Assembly (NCBI RefSeq): GCF_047729875.1
Contig: NZ_CP159826.1
Span: 496,001-560,000, forward strand
Source: Marimicrobium sp913061115
GTDB taxonomy: Bacteria > Pseudomonadota > Gammaproteobacteria > Pseudomonadales > Halieaceae
DNA: 64,000 nt
Direction: 5' to 3'
Shown here: piece by piece, positions 26,418-35,474 of the stretch
Numbering within the stretch: the stretch's first letter is position 1
Layout of the letters: each line of letters opens with the position of its first letter
Notes under the pieces: model-generated
Told to the model about the DNA's origin: nothing
Seen by the model: the letters and a program-made list of their open reading frames with translations, nothing else
The model's database searches: none
Program-made: the position numbers and the translations under genes

Positions 26418-27353
26418 ATGCAATCCACTGTTGAGCCAGTATTGACGTCGAGAAAAGATATGGCCCGCCTGATGCGTCTGGCGACCTATGCTTCTATTTC
26501 TGTGGCCATCGTTCTGGTTTTTGGTAAAACGATCGCTTGGGCCCTCACTGATTCGGTGAGTCTGCTGGCCACTCTCATTGACTCTATTCTGGATGGGCTG
26601 GCCTCCCTGATTAACCTGTTTGCCGTGCGACATGCGATCACTCCAGCCGATAAAGAACACCGTTTTGGTCATGGCAAGGCAGAGGCATTAGCAGGGCTGG
26701 CCCAGGCAGCATTTATTGCCGGATCCGCAGGCTTTTTGTTGCTGGAATCGGGTCGACGTCTTATTGATCCCGTGCCTTTGGAATCCTATGGGCTCGGTCT
26801 AGTGATAATGACCTTTTCTATCATCCTCACGCTGGCGCTGATGTCCTTCCAGCGGTATGTCATTCTTAAGACGGGCTCCACCGCGATCAAGGCAGACGCC
26901 CTCCATTACCGCACGGATTTTCTGGTTAACGTCTCTGTTATTATTGCGCTGGTGCTCGCCGTTGAAGGCTGGGGAGGATTTGACGCTTTGTTTGCAATAG
27001 GCATTGCGGTTTTTATCTTGTACAGCTCCTGGGGAATTGTGCGCCAGTCCCTTGACGACCTGATGGATAGGGAGCTTCCTGTCGACGAGCGCGACGCCAT
27101 CACTCGTATTGCAGTCGCGCACTCGAAAGTGCACGGTTTACATGACTTGCGGACTCGGCGGTCCGGCATCGCCACCTTTGTTCAGTTGCATCTCGAAGTG
27201 GACGACGAACTGAACTTATTGGAAGCGCATAAAATATCTGACGAGGTGGAGCTAAGACTGCAGGAGGCATATCCCGCAGCTGAAATTATTATCCACCTTG
27301 ACCCAATTTCTGTGGTGCCCTTTGAGCCGGTACCTGAATTTCTGAAAACATAG
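26418..27353 (+). CDS. Cation diffusion facilitator family metal exporter (FieF-like)
   Basis: 311 residues, CDF family with about six membrane helices and a cytoplasmic C-terminal domain. Metal-site residues are visible: TLIDSILDG in helix 2 and ADALHYRTDFLVN in helix 5, the Asp/Asp and His/Asp sets of FieF-type Zn/Fe exporters, plus HRFGHGKAEALAGL in the loop. Proton-driven efflux of a divalent metal is expected. It begins 3 nt after the ATP-grasp gene, so it belongs to the same transcript, and it converges with a TonB receptor. Confidence 0.9.
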   Translation: MQSTVEPVLTSRKDMARLMRLATYASISVAIVLVFGKTIAWALTDSVSLLATLIDSILDGLASLINLFAVRHAITPADKEHRFGHGKAEALAGLAQAAFIAGSAGFLLLESGRRLIDPVPLESYGLGLVIMTFSIILTLALMSFQRYVILKTGSTAIKADALHYRTDFLVNVSVIIALVLAVEGWGGFDALFAIGIAVFILYSSWGIVRQSLDDLMDRELPVDERDAITRIAVAHSKVHGLHDLRTRRSGIATFVQLHLEVDDELNLLEAHKISDEVELRLQEAYPAAEIIIHLDPISVVPFEPVPEFLKT

Positions 27354-27375
27354 ACGCTAATGTAGCCGATAGTAT

Positions 27376-29451
27376 TTAAAACGTGTACATCACACGTGCA
27401 AAAATATTGGCTCCGTAGCTCGGTAGGCGAGCACCGAGCGCAATGTCCGGGTTGATCGCTCGGTTGTAACCACCCAGATGATCCTCGTAGCGCTTGTCGA
27501 GTACATTATCTACGCCTGCGGCCAGTTGTAGGTTTTTGGTGGCATACCATGTGGCATTCAGATTGATCAGACCATAGCTGGATGATTCTTGTTCATTATT
27601 TACCACGCTGACATCGTCCTGTTTGGCATACCCCACCGTTTCAATCGTCGCGGTCCATGCGGGAGCAGTGTAGGTAAGGCTAACAGTGGCGTTGGGTGCG
27701 GCGATCCGATAGAGGTTGTCGTCACTCGAATCATCACGCTCGCCACGCACATAGTTTACCAGCCCCGACAGAGACCACTGCTCGCTCAGGTACCAAGCCC
27801 AGTCCATATCAAAGCCGTACAGCTGAGCGTCTACATTGTTGAATTGCAGTGGGTCTGGATTGTTGGTGCCGTTCTGAGCATTCATCATTCGCACAAAGGC
27901 GATTGCAGCCGTGTCTTCGCTGACGGTTCCTTGAATATAATCTTTGACCTTGCTATAAAAAATGCGCGGCGACAGCGTTAGACTGCCGTTGCTGTAGTTC
28001 AGGCCTGACTCAATCTGCGAGGATACTTCCGGATTAAGAGCAATGGTTCCGGTATAGGTGTAGCCGTCTGCCAGTCCCGCCGTCGCTTGCAGTGGCAGCC
28101 ACAAGTAACGTTCCTGATAACTCGGAGAGCGGTTCTTTTGAGCCACTCCGAGGTACCAGCTGGTATTGTCTGTGGCTCTAAACCAGGCTTTTGCAGCGAG
28201 GTCGAGATTGTTGTCAACTTGTCTGAGTTTGGAATTATTGAAGGTGTCGCGCAAGGTCGCTGCGGCAGGCATCATCATTGCAGGCGTGGCATTGACTTTA
28301 TCTGCATCCATCTCCACGCGATTGAAGCGTAGTCCAAACTCCCCGCTCCAATGGCTGGTAAAATTCTCCGTGCGTTCGAAAAATACTCCCAGCACCTCTC
28401 GCTTGGCATTATTAAAGTTTTCGACAAAAAACATGGGGCTGTTGGGGTTATCAATATCTGAATTGTGTTTTGCGCTGAAGCCGTCGAAGCCAAACGTTGA
28501 CGAGCCCGTGTTATCGAACACGGTAGTCATTAATTTAAAGCCCATATTGTCACTGGAGGCGCTGTTGCGTCTCCACTGGCTTGCCGTGGGTGCCTCGCGC
28601 AGTAAATAATTTGTCATCGTGTGGTCGAGGTTACTGCTGAACAGCGAGACCATGATATTGACCACCTCATTTCGATCGAAGTTGTAGTGCAAGCTGTACA
28701 AATCGCCCTTGATCGTTTCTATGTCCATTGGCAGTGCCGGGGTGCCGCTGTCGCCGGTGTCGTTATACCCATAGTCCAGCTGTACGGTGTGATTGCCCGT
28801 GCGAAAGCCGTAGCCTAGGTCGTAACGCTGGCGCTCGTATTCGGTTGGCCGGATTTTGCCGTCCGGAAATTCAGCATCGTCGCCATTTTCTGTCATGGCG
28901 GCCACTCTGACTCTATTGTGCTTGTTGCCGGCATAGACTGCTGACTCAAGGTGATAAGCATCGTTCACCGACTGGGCATTACCAATCAGTCGGCCTCCCA
29001 GTTCGAAGTCTTCTCCAGCACCAAATTCACCTTGTATCGATTTGACGTCGATGGCCCCGCCGATGGACTCCTGGGCCACACTGACGGGGACGATACCGCG
29101 GTAGATTTTCAGCGACTCCAATTGACCACCCACCGCATAGGACATTGGCGGATCCATCCAGTTGGGTCCTGAGGGGGCAAGATGCGTTCCATCCAGGGAG
29201 ACGGCTATTCGTGAGCCGAACATGCCTCGATACTGAGGGATGCCGGTGAGCGGCCCATTGGTGTTGACGTTGGCCCCGGGTGCCTTCTTCAATAACTGTG
29301 CCAGATCTGATGAGATCAGTAGTTCATCGGCCACATCGATGGTAAGCGTATTCTGGCTGGCAGTGACCACCAATTCTTCCAGATGGTCCGCCTGCACTGG
29401 CAATGCACACAGCACTGTGGCGATGGCCATATGATAGGGTTTTGTCAGCAT
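27376..29451 (-). CDS. TonB-dependent receptor, possibly metal-related
   Basis: 691 residues. Signal peptide, TonB-box-like EELVVTASQNTL, plug domain (APGANVNTNGPLTGIPQYRG, RIAVSLDGTHLAPSGPNWMDPP, RGIVPVSVAQESIGGAI) and a 22-strand-type barrel ending in the terminal Phe (ARVMYTF). The plug motifs resemble a receptor group often found near metal transport genes, such as copper receptors of the OprC/NosA kind, and it sits tail to tail with a CDF exporter (22 nt apart). Substrate is therefore perhaps a metal, but this is inference. TGGAGCACCC precedes the ATG. Confidence 0.85.
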   Translation of the reverse strand: MLTKPYHMAIATVLCALPVQADHLEELVVTASQNTLTIDVADELLISSDLAQLLKKAPGANVNTNGPLTGIPQYRGMFGSRIAVSLDGTHLAPSGPNWMDPPMSYAVGGQLESLKIYRGIVPVSVAQESIGGAIDVKSIQGEFGAGEDFELGGRLIGNAQSVNDAYHLESAVYAGNKHNRVRVAAMTENGDDAEFPDGKIRPTEYERQRYDLGYGFRTGNHTVQLDYGYNDTGDSGTPALPMDIETIKGDLYSLHYNFDRNEVVNIMVSLFSSNLDHTMTNYLLREAPTASQWRRNSASSDNMGFKLMTTVFDNTGSSTFGFDGFSAKHNSDIDNPNSPMFFVENFNNAKREVLGVFFERTENFTSHWSGEFGLRFNRVEMDADKVNATPAMMMPAAATLRDTFNNSKLRQVDNNLDLAAKAWFRATDNTSWYLGVAQKNRSPSYQERYLWLPLQATAGLADGYTYTGTIALNPEVSSQIESGLNYSNGSLTLSPRIFYSKVKDYIQGTVSEDTAAIAFVRMMNAQNGTNNPDPLQFNNVDAQLYGFDMDWAWYLSEQWSLSGLVNYVRGERDDSSDDNLYRIAAPNATVSLTYTAPAWTATIETVGYAKQDDVSVVNNEQESSSYGLINLNATWYATKNLQLAAGVDNVLDKRYEDHLGGYNRAINPDIALGARLPSYGANIFARVMYTF

Positions 29452-29816
29452 GGGTGCTCCATTGTCTAAAAATGCACTGGATTGTGGATTTCTTCGGGAA
29501 GAATTACGGTATCACGTGTGATTGTCCTATGAAGTGGTTCAAATAATCAAATTTTCATCTCGATAGTGTCGGTGGTGAGATCAAAAGACTATCGCTGATT
29601 CATGGGAAAAATGCCTACGCGATCACTGCAGACTGTAATTGGCCGATCAGTGTCGGTGAGGTCAGGCTCCAACTTGATTGCTTATGGCAGGATGATCAGT
29701 TTACGCTGGGCAACGCCTCCTCAACGGATCTATCACCCCCGATGTGGAGGGGTGAGGTGATCTTCGAGTTTTTGTGCCGACGACGTCATCGCGCCCCCTT
29801 TTGCGGTGAGTGATAC
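29452..29816. other. Divergent intergenic region, TonB receptor side
   Basis: Non-coding. Likely holds the promoter of the TonB receptor (minus strand). A short inverted repeat ATCAC-GT-GTGAT lies at 29511-29522, about 60 nt upstream of the receptor start; significance unknown. The plus-strand promoter module starts at 29817. Confidence 0.4.
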
Positions 29817-29849
29817 TTGAACAGCACTAAAACATACTGTATGTTCAAA
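29817..29849 (+). promoter_or_regulatory. Promoter/operator module P1 of the catabolic operon
   Basis: A -35 box TTGAAC (29817-29822), 17-nt spacer, and -10 box TATGTT (29840-29845). The spacer end and -10 are covered by a perfect inverted repeat AACATAC-T-GTATGTT (29831-29845). The 18 nt at 29832-29849 are identical to 38107-38124 in module P2. A repressor of TetR type would fit a palindrome over the -10. About 110 nt of leader separate it from the gene at 29963. Confidence 0.65.
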
Positions 29850-29962
29850 CGCTGATTTCGGGTGGGTTGATGGCTCGCCTTTCGCATTTTTACTGAAGCG
29901 TTTTGCTCCGTGTGTCTGTCAGGCTCATCGATAGTAATCCGCCCCGACAATGAGGTAACCCC

Positions 29963-31144
29963 GTGAGCGACCTTGAACAGTTTCGCCAGGAGACGCGAGT
30001 CTGGCTGCAGGAAAATTGTCCCGAGGCCATGCGTCAGCAGGCCAAAGGCTTTGAGGATATTTTCAATGGGGGCCGCAACCCTGAATTCATCCACCCTGAT
30101 CAAAAGCTTTGGTGCGACCGTATGGCTGCTCGTGGCTGGACGGTTCCCCACTGGCCTAGAGAGTACGGTGGCGGCGGGCTAAGTAAAGAAGAGGTGAGAG
30201 TCCTCGCTCAGGAGATGGCGGCCATCCGTGCCCGCCCTGCATTGAGCAGTTTTGGTATTTCCATGCTCGGCCCTGCTTTGCTGCACTTTGGTTCTGAGGA
30301 GCAAAAGCTTGAACATCTGCCTAAAATCGTGCGCGGTGAAATTCGCTGGTGTCAGGGTTACTCTGAACCAAACTCTGGCTCTGACTTGGCCAGCCTCGCG
30401 ACCAAAGCCGAAGACAAGGGTGATCATTATCTGATCAACGGCCAGAAAATCTGGACGTCCTATGCAGATAAGTCTGACTGGATATTTTGTCTTGTGCGCA
30501 CCGACAACTCGGGCACCAAGCACGAGGGTATCAGCTTTGTGCTGTTCGATATGGCGCAGGAGGGCGTGACGACTCGTCCCATCAAATTGATCAGCGGCAG
30601 CTCCCCGTTTTGCGAAACCTTCTTTGATAACGCGATCGCAGACAAGAAAAACCTGGTTGGAGAAGAGGGTAAAGGCTGGACCATCGCTAAGTACCTGCTG
30701 ACGCATGAGCGGGAGATGATTTCCGCTTTCGGGGCCGCACCTAAAAAGTCTGTCGGGCAAGTGGCGCTGGATAATATCGGGGCCGATGCCTCTGGCCGTT
30801 TGTCCAACTCAATACTGCGCCAGAATATCGCCCAGTATCAGCTCGATACTATGGCTTTCGGCGCGACCATGGCGCGCGTCGGAGACGAATCAAAAGCTGG
30901 GAAGGGTCTCGGTGCGGCGTCCTCCATATTCAAATACTACGGTACGGAACTGAATAAGCGGCGCAATGAACTGAATCTGGCAGTATGCGGTGAATCTGGT
31001 TTGGGCTGGGAGGGCGAGGAATATCATCAGGGTGTGGTCAGTCGAGATTGGCTGCGCTCCAAGGGGAATTCTATCGAGGGTGGGACCTCTGAGGTGCAGC
31101 TGAATATTATTGCCAAGCGTGTGCTTGGACTTCCCGACGCATAG
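29963..31144 (+). CDS. Acyl-CoA dehydrogenase (pair 1, first subunit)
   Basis: 393 residues, acyl-CoA dehydrogenase fold of the actinobacterial FadE type: RGWTVPHWPREYGGGGLS, FGISMLGPALLHFGSEEQK, QGYSEPNSGSDLASL (flavin/substrate loop), NGQKIWTSYADKSDW, and the end SIEGGTSEVQLNIIAKRVLG. By eye, the C-terminal Glu sits one residue before the position of the classical catalytic Glu (YEGT), so the catalytic base may differ. GTG start with GAGGTAAC upstream. The next gene, 27 nt on, is a second dehydrogenase; such neighbours often form alpha2-beta2 enzymes acting on bulky, for example steroid, acyl-CoAs. Confidence 0.88.
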   Translation: MSDLEQFRQETRVWLQENCPEAMRQQAKGFEDIFNGGRNPEFIHPDQKLWCDRMAARGWTVPHWPREYGGGGLSKEEVRVLAQEMAAIRARPALSSFGISMLGPALLHFGSEEQKLEHLPKIVRGEIRWCQGYSEPNSGSDLASLATKAEDKGDHYLINGQKIWTSYADKSDWIFCLVRTDNSGTKHEGISFVLFDMAQEGVTTRPIKLISGSSPFCETFFDNAIADKKNLVGEEGKGWTIAKYLLTHEREMISAFGAAPKKSVGQVALDNIGADASGRLSNSILRQNIAQYQLDTMAFGATMARVGDESKAGKGLGAASSIFKYYGTELNKRRNELNLAVCGESGLGWEGEEYHQGVVSRDWLRSKGNSIEGGTSEVQLNIIAKRVLGLPDA

Positions 31145-31171
31145 CCCCGGTCACACAGAGGATTATTGAAA

Positions 31172-32311
31172 ATGGCATTGGTTTTGAATGAAGAGCAGGT
31201 GATGCTAAAGGAATCTGCTGCTGGTTTTTTGGCGGACAACGCTACTGTGACACATCTGCGCGCATTGCGTGACAGCAATAGCGAACGTGGGTTCAGCGAC
31301 GACGTATGGAATGAAATGGCGCAGATGGGCTGGGCGGGTATCGCCATCCCGGAGGCCTTTGGTGGCTTAGGCTATGGATATACCGGTTTAGGGCTATTGC
31401 TGGAGCAGGCAGGCCGTAATCTTAGCGCCAGCCCCCTGCAATCGACCGTTCTGGTGGCCGCAACTTTAATTGGCGAATTGGGGAGCTCGCAGCAAAAAGA
31501 GGAGCTGTTGCCTGCTATTGCTGCAGGCCAGAAGCTCATTAGTTTGGCACTGCAGGAAGGGCCGCATCACGCACCACAGCAAAGCGCATTGAGTGCGACG
31601 TTGAATGAGGGCGACTATATCCTTAGTGGCACTAAATTGATGGTGTTGGATGCGGTTTCTGCGCACACTTTTATTGTCATCGCGCGCACCAGTGGGACGC
31701 CCGGTGAGGAGCAGGGATTAAGCGCTTTTCTGCTCGATGCGGGCACCGCTGGTCTGACTGTGGAGCGACGTAGCCTGGTAGATTCGCGCAGTGTAGGTGC
31801 ACTGGTGTGCGACAATGTGCGGGTTCCTGCGGCTAATCTTCTGGGTGCGCCCGGAAGCGCTTGGGTTGGGCTTAACCGCGCACTGGATATCGCCAATATC
31901 GGACTGGCGTCAGAGTTGCTGGGTGTGTCGACCGAAGTGTTTGAGAGGACCATCGCCTATCTTCAAGAGCGTAAGCAATTTGGCCGTGTGATTGGCTCCT
32001 TTCAGGGTTTACAGCATCGTGCTGCAGAGCTGTTTGCAGAGCTGGAGCTGGCGCGATCGATTGTATTGAAGGCACTCCATACAGTTGATGACGGCGACCA
32101 AGAGTTGTCTTTGATTGCCAGCGCGGCCAAGGCAAAGTTGTGCGAAGTGGCCCAGCGCGCGACCAATGAGGCTATCCAGATGCATGGCGGCATCGGCATG
32201 ACTGATGAGTACGAGATCGGGTTTTTCATCAAGCGAGCGCGGGTCGTTCAGCACACCTTTGGCGACTATAATTACCATCTGGATCGCTTTGCGCACTTTA
32301 GCGGCTTCTAA
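31172..32311 (+). CDS. Acyl-CoA dehydrogenase (pair 1, second subunit, catalytic Glu absent)
   Basis: 379 residues. N-terminal LNEEQVMLKESAAGFLADN, AIPEAFGGLGYGYTGLGLLL, a middle domain with VERRSLVDSRSV, RKQFGRVIGSFQGLQHRAAE and MHGGIGMTDEYEIGFFIKRA. The C-terminus reads VVQHTFGDYNYHLDRFA where catalytic subunits have the EGT motif, so it lacks the normal base, as beta subunits of heteromeric FadE enzymes do. Likely forms a complex with the upstream protein. Start at ATG 31172, GAGG about 10 nt upstream. Confidence 0.87.
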   Translation: MALVLNEEQVMLKESAAGFLADNATVTHLRALRDSNSERGFSDDVWNEMAQMGWAGIAIPEAFGGLGYGYTGLGLLLEQAGRNLSASPLQSTVLVAATLIGELGSSQQKEELLPAIAAGQKLISLALQEGPHHAPQQSALSATLNEGDYILSGTKLMVLDAVSAHTFIVIARTSGTPGEEQGLSAFLLDAGTAGLTVERRSLVDSRSVGALVCDNVRVPAANLLGAPGSAWVGLNRALDIANIGLASELLGVSTEVFERTIAYLQERKQFGRVIGSFQGLQHRAAELFAELELARSIVLKALHTVDDGDQELSLIASAAKAKLCEVAQRATNEAIQMHGGIGMTDEYEIGFFIKRARVVQHTFGDYNYHLDRFAHFSGF

Positions 32312-32340
32312 GCATACGGTAGAGACGGAATCCCATAATA

Positions 32341-34095
32341 ATGAATGCAGAACTAAAGCACTTTGACGAAGCGGTTGCCAGCCTCACCGCAGTCGGCCAG
32401 GGTTTTGAAGTGAACACAGTAGAGCTTGCGGGTGTTCAATACCGCAACTTTGCCACGTTGCCTGCCAACCTTGCGCAGTACTTTACCGTCATGTTGCAGC
32501 ACGCTGAAAAAGAGTTTGCAGTCTACCTGGACGAGCGCTATACCTTTGGCCAAGGCTACCAGCACAGTTGTGAATTTGGCGCCGCGTTAGTAGAGCGCTA
32601 TGGTTTGGTAAAGGGTGACCGAGTGGCCATCCTGAGCCGTAACAACCCGCAGTGGATGATGGCTTTTATTGGGATCACTTCTGTGGGTTGCGTGGCCGTG
32701 CCGATGAACGGCTGGTGGACGACAGAAGAATTGGACTACGGTTTTGCGGATAGTGGTGCCAAGATTGTGGTAGCCGATCGCGCGCGGGTGCAGCGACTGG
32801 CCACTATTGTAGAAAAGCATGATCTGCACATTATCGCTATTGATGATTGCAGTAGTCTTGGTGTTGAGCACACGGTGTTTGCCGAATTACTGCGGGAGTT
32901 CTCGGGTAGAGGCATGCCCGAAAAAGAGGTTGCCCTAGAGGATCACGCTACCATTATGTACACCTCGGGTTCCACCGGCCACCCTAAAGGCGCATTGTCT
33001 TCCCATAGAGGCGTCCTGGCGGCGCTCTACAGTTGGATGTGTATGGGCGTTGCTACCAAAATGACAGGGGCTCAGGCTGTTCGAGAGCAGGGACTGCCGC
33101 CTTGTGCGCTGGTGACAATTCCATTGTTTCATTGTACGGGTAGCCACTCGGCCTTCATGCTGTCTTTGGTGGTGGGTCGTAAAATGGTGATCATGCATAA
33201 GTGGGATGCGCAGGAGGCCCTGCGGCTGATCGAGGCGGAAAAAGTGACTTGGTTCAATGGCGTACCGACTATGTCGGCGGAGTTGCAGGCGGCAGCGGCG
33301 ACCACAGTGCGGGATATTACATCACTGACGGAGATTATGGCAGGCGGTGCTGCGCGTCCCCCGGAGCAGGTCAAAAAAATCAGTGGTACGTTTAAAAATT
33401 CCACACCGGGGATTGGCTACGGACTGACGGAAACGAATGCATTGGGGGCGGTGAATGCGGGTGCCTTCTATGTCGCCAGACCGGACAGCGCGGGGCGAGT
33501 CGTGCCTCCGGTGACGGAGTTTCGCATCATTTCGGAAGACGGCCATGAGCGGGCCACAGGTGAGCGGGGTGAGCTGTGCATCAAGTCTCCGGCCAATATA
33601 CTGGGTTACTGGAACAAGCCGGAAGCCACGGCAGAAGCCTTTGTTGACGGTTGGTTTCATACCGGCGATATTGCCTATCTGGACGAGGACGGGTTTCTTT
33701 ACATCGTTGATCGGATCAAGGAAATTATTATTCGAGGGGGTGAAAACATTAGCTGCATTGAAGTGGAGGCCGCTATTTATTCACATCCAGACATTCACGA
33801 AGTCGCGGTATTTGGGCTGCCGGATGAGCGCTTAGGCGAGGTCGTCGGGGCTGCCGTGGTATTGCGAGAGGGCGTTCAACTTGGCGCAGATGAGCTGCGC
33901 GTCTATTTATCCGAGCACTTGGCAATGTTCAAGATACCGGCCTATATTTGGTTCCCAACTGAACAGCTGCCGCGTATCGCATCCGGAAAGATTTTTAAAC
34001 GACAGATCAAGGCAGACTATGCTGCCAAGCTGACACTGAATAAACAGCCGCAAAATAAGGTTAATCAACCGAATGAAGATGGAGAAGGAAAATGA
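32341..34095 (+). CDS. Acyl-CoA synthetase (AMP-forming)
   Basis: 584 residues, class I adenylate-forming enzyme, activating a carboxylic acid with ATP and CoA. P-loop TIMYTSGSTGHPKGALSSHR, VTIPLFHCTGSHSAF, YGLTETNALGAVN (A5), GWFHTGDIAYLDEDGFLYI (A7), DRIKEIIIRGGENIS (A8 hinge) and RIASGKIFKRQI with the A10 catalytic Lys. Cytoplasmic first step of the pathway. Its stop overlaps the start of the third dehydrogenase (ATGA), so translation is coupled. Chain-length preference cannot be read from sequence; the neighbours suggest a branched or cyclic acid. Confidence 0.92.
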   Translation: MNAELKHFDEAVASLTAVGQGFEVNTVELAGVQYRNFATLPANLAQYFTVMLQHAEKEFAVYLDERYTFGQGYQHSCEFGAALVERYGLVKGDRVAILSRNNPQWMMAFIGITSVGCVAVPMNGWWTTEELDYGFADSGAKIVVADRARVQRLATIVEKHDLHIIAIDDCSSLGVEHTVFAELLREFSGRGMPEKEVALEDHATIMYTSGSTGHPKGALSSHRGVLAALYSWMCMGVATKMTGAQAVREQGLPPCALVTIPLFHCTGSHSAFMLSLVVGRKMVIMHKWDAQEALRLIEAEKVTWFNGVPTMSAELQAAAATTVRDITSLTEIMAGGAARPPEQVKKISGTFKNSTPGIGYGLTETNALGAVNAGAFYVARPDSAGRVVPPVTEFRIISEDGHERATGERGELCIKSPANILGYWNKPEATAEAFVDGWFHTGDIAYLDEDGFLYIVDRIKEIIIRGGENISCIEVEAAIYSHPDIHEVAVFGLPDERLGEVVGAAVVLREGVQLGADELRVYLSEHLAMFKIPAYIWFPTEQLPRIASGKIFKRQIKADYAAKLTLNKQPQNKVNQPNEDGEGK

Positions 34096-35312
34096 CGATG
34101 GATTTAGGCGTTAGTGCAAAACTGGTACCGCTGCTTGAAGAGGTGCGGTGCTTTATTGAGAAAGAAATTCTGCCGGTAGAGGTCGAGTTCTATGAAGATA
34201 TTGCGGTGGGCGATCGATGGGAGTGGACGCAGCGTCAGACCGATATTCGGGAGGGTCTGAAGACCAAGGCCAAGGCGCAGGGGTTGTGGAATTTCTTTCT
34301 CACCGAAGGTGACTCCGGTTCCGGCCTGAATACGGTGGAGTACGCCTATCTTGCCGAAGAGATGGGTAAGTCACATTTGGCCGCAGAGGTCTTTAATTGC
34401 GCTGCTCCCGATACGGGGAATATGGAGGTGCTACACAAATACGGTACCGAGGAGCAGAAAAAGCAGTGGCTGGAGCCGCTGTTAAACGGTGACATCCGTT
34501 CTGCTTTTTCCATGACTGAGCCGGGAGTGGCGTCTTCTGATGCCACTAATGTCTGCACGGAGGCGGTACTCGATGGCGACGAGTGGGTAATCAACGGAGA
34601 GAAGCACTACGTGTCTGGTGCTGGCGATCCGCGCTGTAAGATAATGATTGTCATGGTAAAAACGGAGCCGGACGCCCCCAAACATCAGCAGCAGTCACAG
34701 ATACTAGTTCCCACGGACACCCCTGGGTTTGAAAACCTGCGAGCCATGAACGTGTTCTCAATGGATGATGCGCCCCACGGCCACATGCATCAAAAATTCA
34801 CCAACGTGCGGGTACCCAAGGAAAATATTCTTCTGGGCTCCGGTCGCGGTTTTGAGATTTCTCAGGGTCGGCTTGGGCCGGGTCGTATACACCACTGTAT
34901 GCGCGCCATCGGTGCTGCAGAAAAAGCACTAGAACTGCTCTGCCAGCGCGCTGTGTCGCGTGTCGCTTTTGGTAAGCCGCTGGCACGCCTGGGCGGTAAT
35001 ATCGACATTATCGCAAATGCTCGAATGGACATTGAACAGGCTCGCTTGCTCACGCTGAAGACGGCGTGGATGATGGATAATGTCGATGCGAAAGAAGCGC
35101 GCATATGGATTTCGATGATCAAGACTGCGGTGCCTAATATTTCTATTCGTATTGTGGACGAGGCCATTCAGATGTTTGGTGCATTGGGTGTTAGTCAAGA
35201 TACGCCGCTGGCGAATATGTATATGTCCCAGCGCACGCTGCGTTTAGCCGATGGGCCCGATGCAGTGCACCGCATGGTGGTGGGCCGTCATGAGCTCAAG
35301 CGTTACGCATAG
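34092..35312 (+). CDS. Acyl-CoA dehydrogenase, ACAD10/11-like
   Basis: 406 residues. Matches the ACAD10/ACAD11 type: FIEKEILPVEVEFYE at the N-terminus, WNFFLTEGDSGSGLNTVEY, AFSMTEPGVASSDATN, WVINGEKHYVSGAGDPRC, and the ending RLADGPDAVHRMVVGRHELK in which Asp takes the place of the usual catalytic Glu. Homologues handle 2-methyl-branched or hydroxylated acyl-CoAs. Overlaps the CoA ligase stop by 4 nt. Third dehydrogenase of this operon. Confidence 0.88.
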   Translation: MTMDLGVSAKLVPLLEEVRCFIEKEILPVEVEFYEDIAVGDRWEWTQRQTDIREGLKTKAKAQGLWNFFLTEGDSGSGLNTVEYAYLAEEMGKSHLAAEVFNCAAPDTGNMEVLHKYGTEEQKKQWLEPLLNGDIRSAFSMTEPGVASSDATNVCTEAVLDGDEWVINGEKHYVSGAGDPRCKIMIVMVKTEPDAPKHQQQSQILVPTDTPGFENLRAMNVFSMDDAPHGHMHQKFTNVRVPKENILLGSGRGFEISQGRLGPGRIHHCMRAIGAAEKALELLCQRAVSRVAFGKPLARLGGNIDIIANARMDIEQARLLTLKTAWMMDNVDAKEARIWISMIKTAVPNISIRIVDEAIQMFGALGVSQDTPLANMYMSQRTLRLADGPDAVHRMVVGRHELKRYA

Positions 35313-35474
35313 CGCACAATGCAGCCCTGCGAGGCGGCTAAGGAGGGCCTCCCTGGTTGAGTGAATAGCGATGGCTTTTCACTTGATCAGAACCGGTGGT
35401 TGAAAAAATCGCTTTGATTCGGTGAGAGACTGATGTACGTTCTATAAAAGATAAATAATAGCGGAATAGACGAA

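Noticed and set aside
29511..29522. ATCAC-GT-GTGAT as a CRP or metal-regulator site
   Set aside because: Half-sites are in the wrong orientation for TGTGA-N6-TCACA and do not match Fur/Zur/CueR patterns.
29831..29846. LexA box (the ACTGTATG part)
   Set aside because: A LexA site needs CTGT-N8-ACAG; the second half is absent in both copies of the motif.
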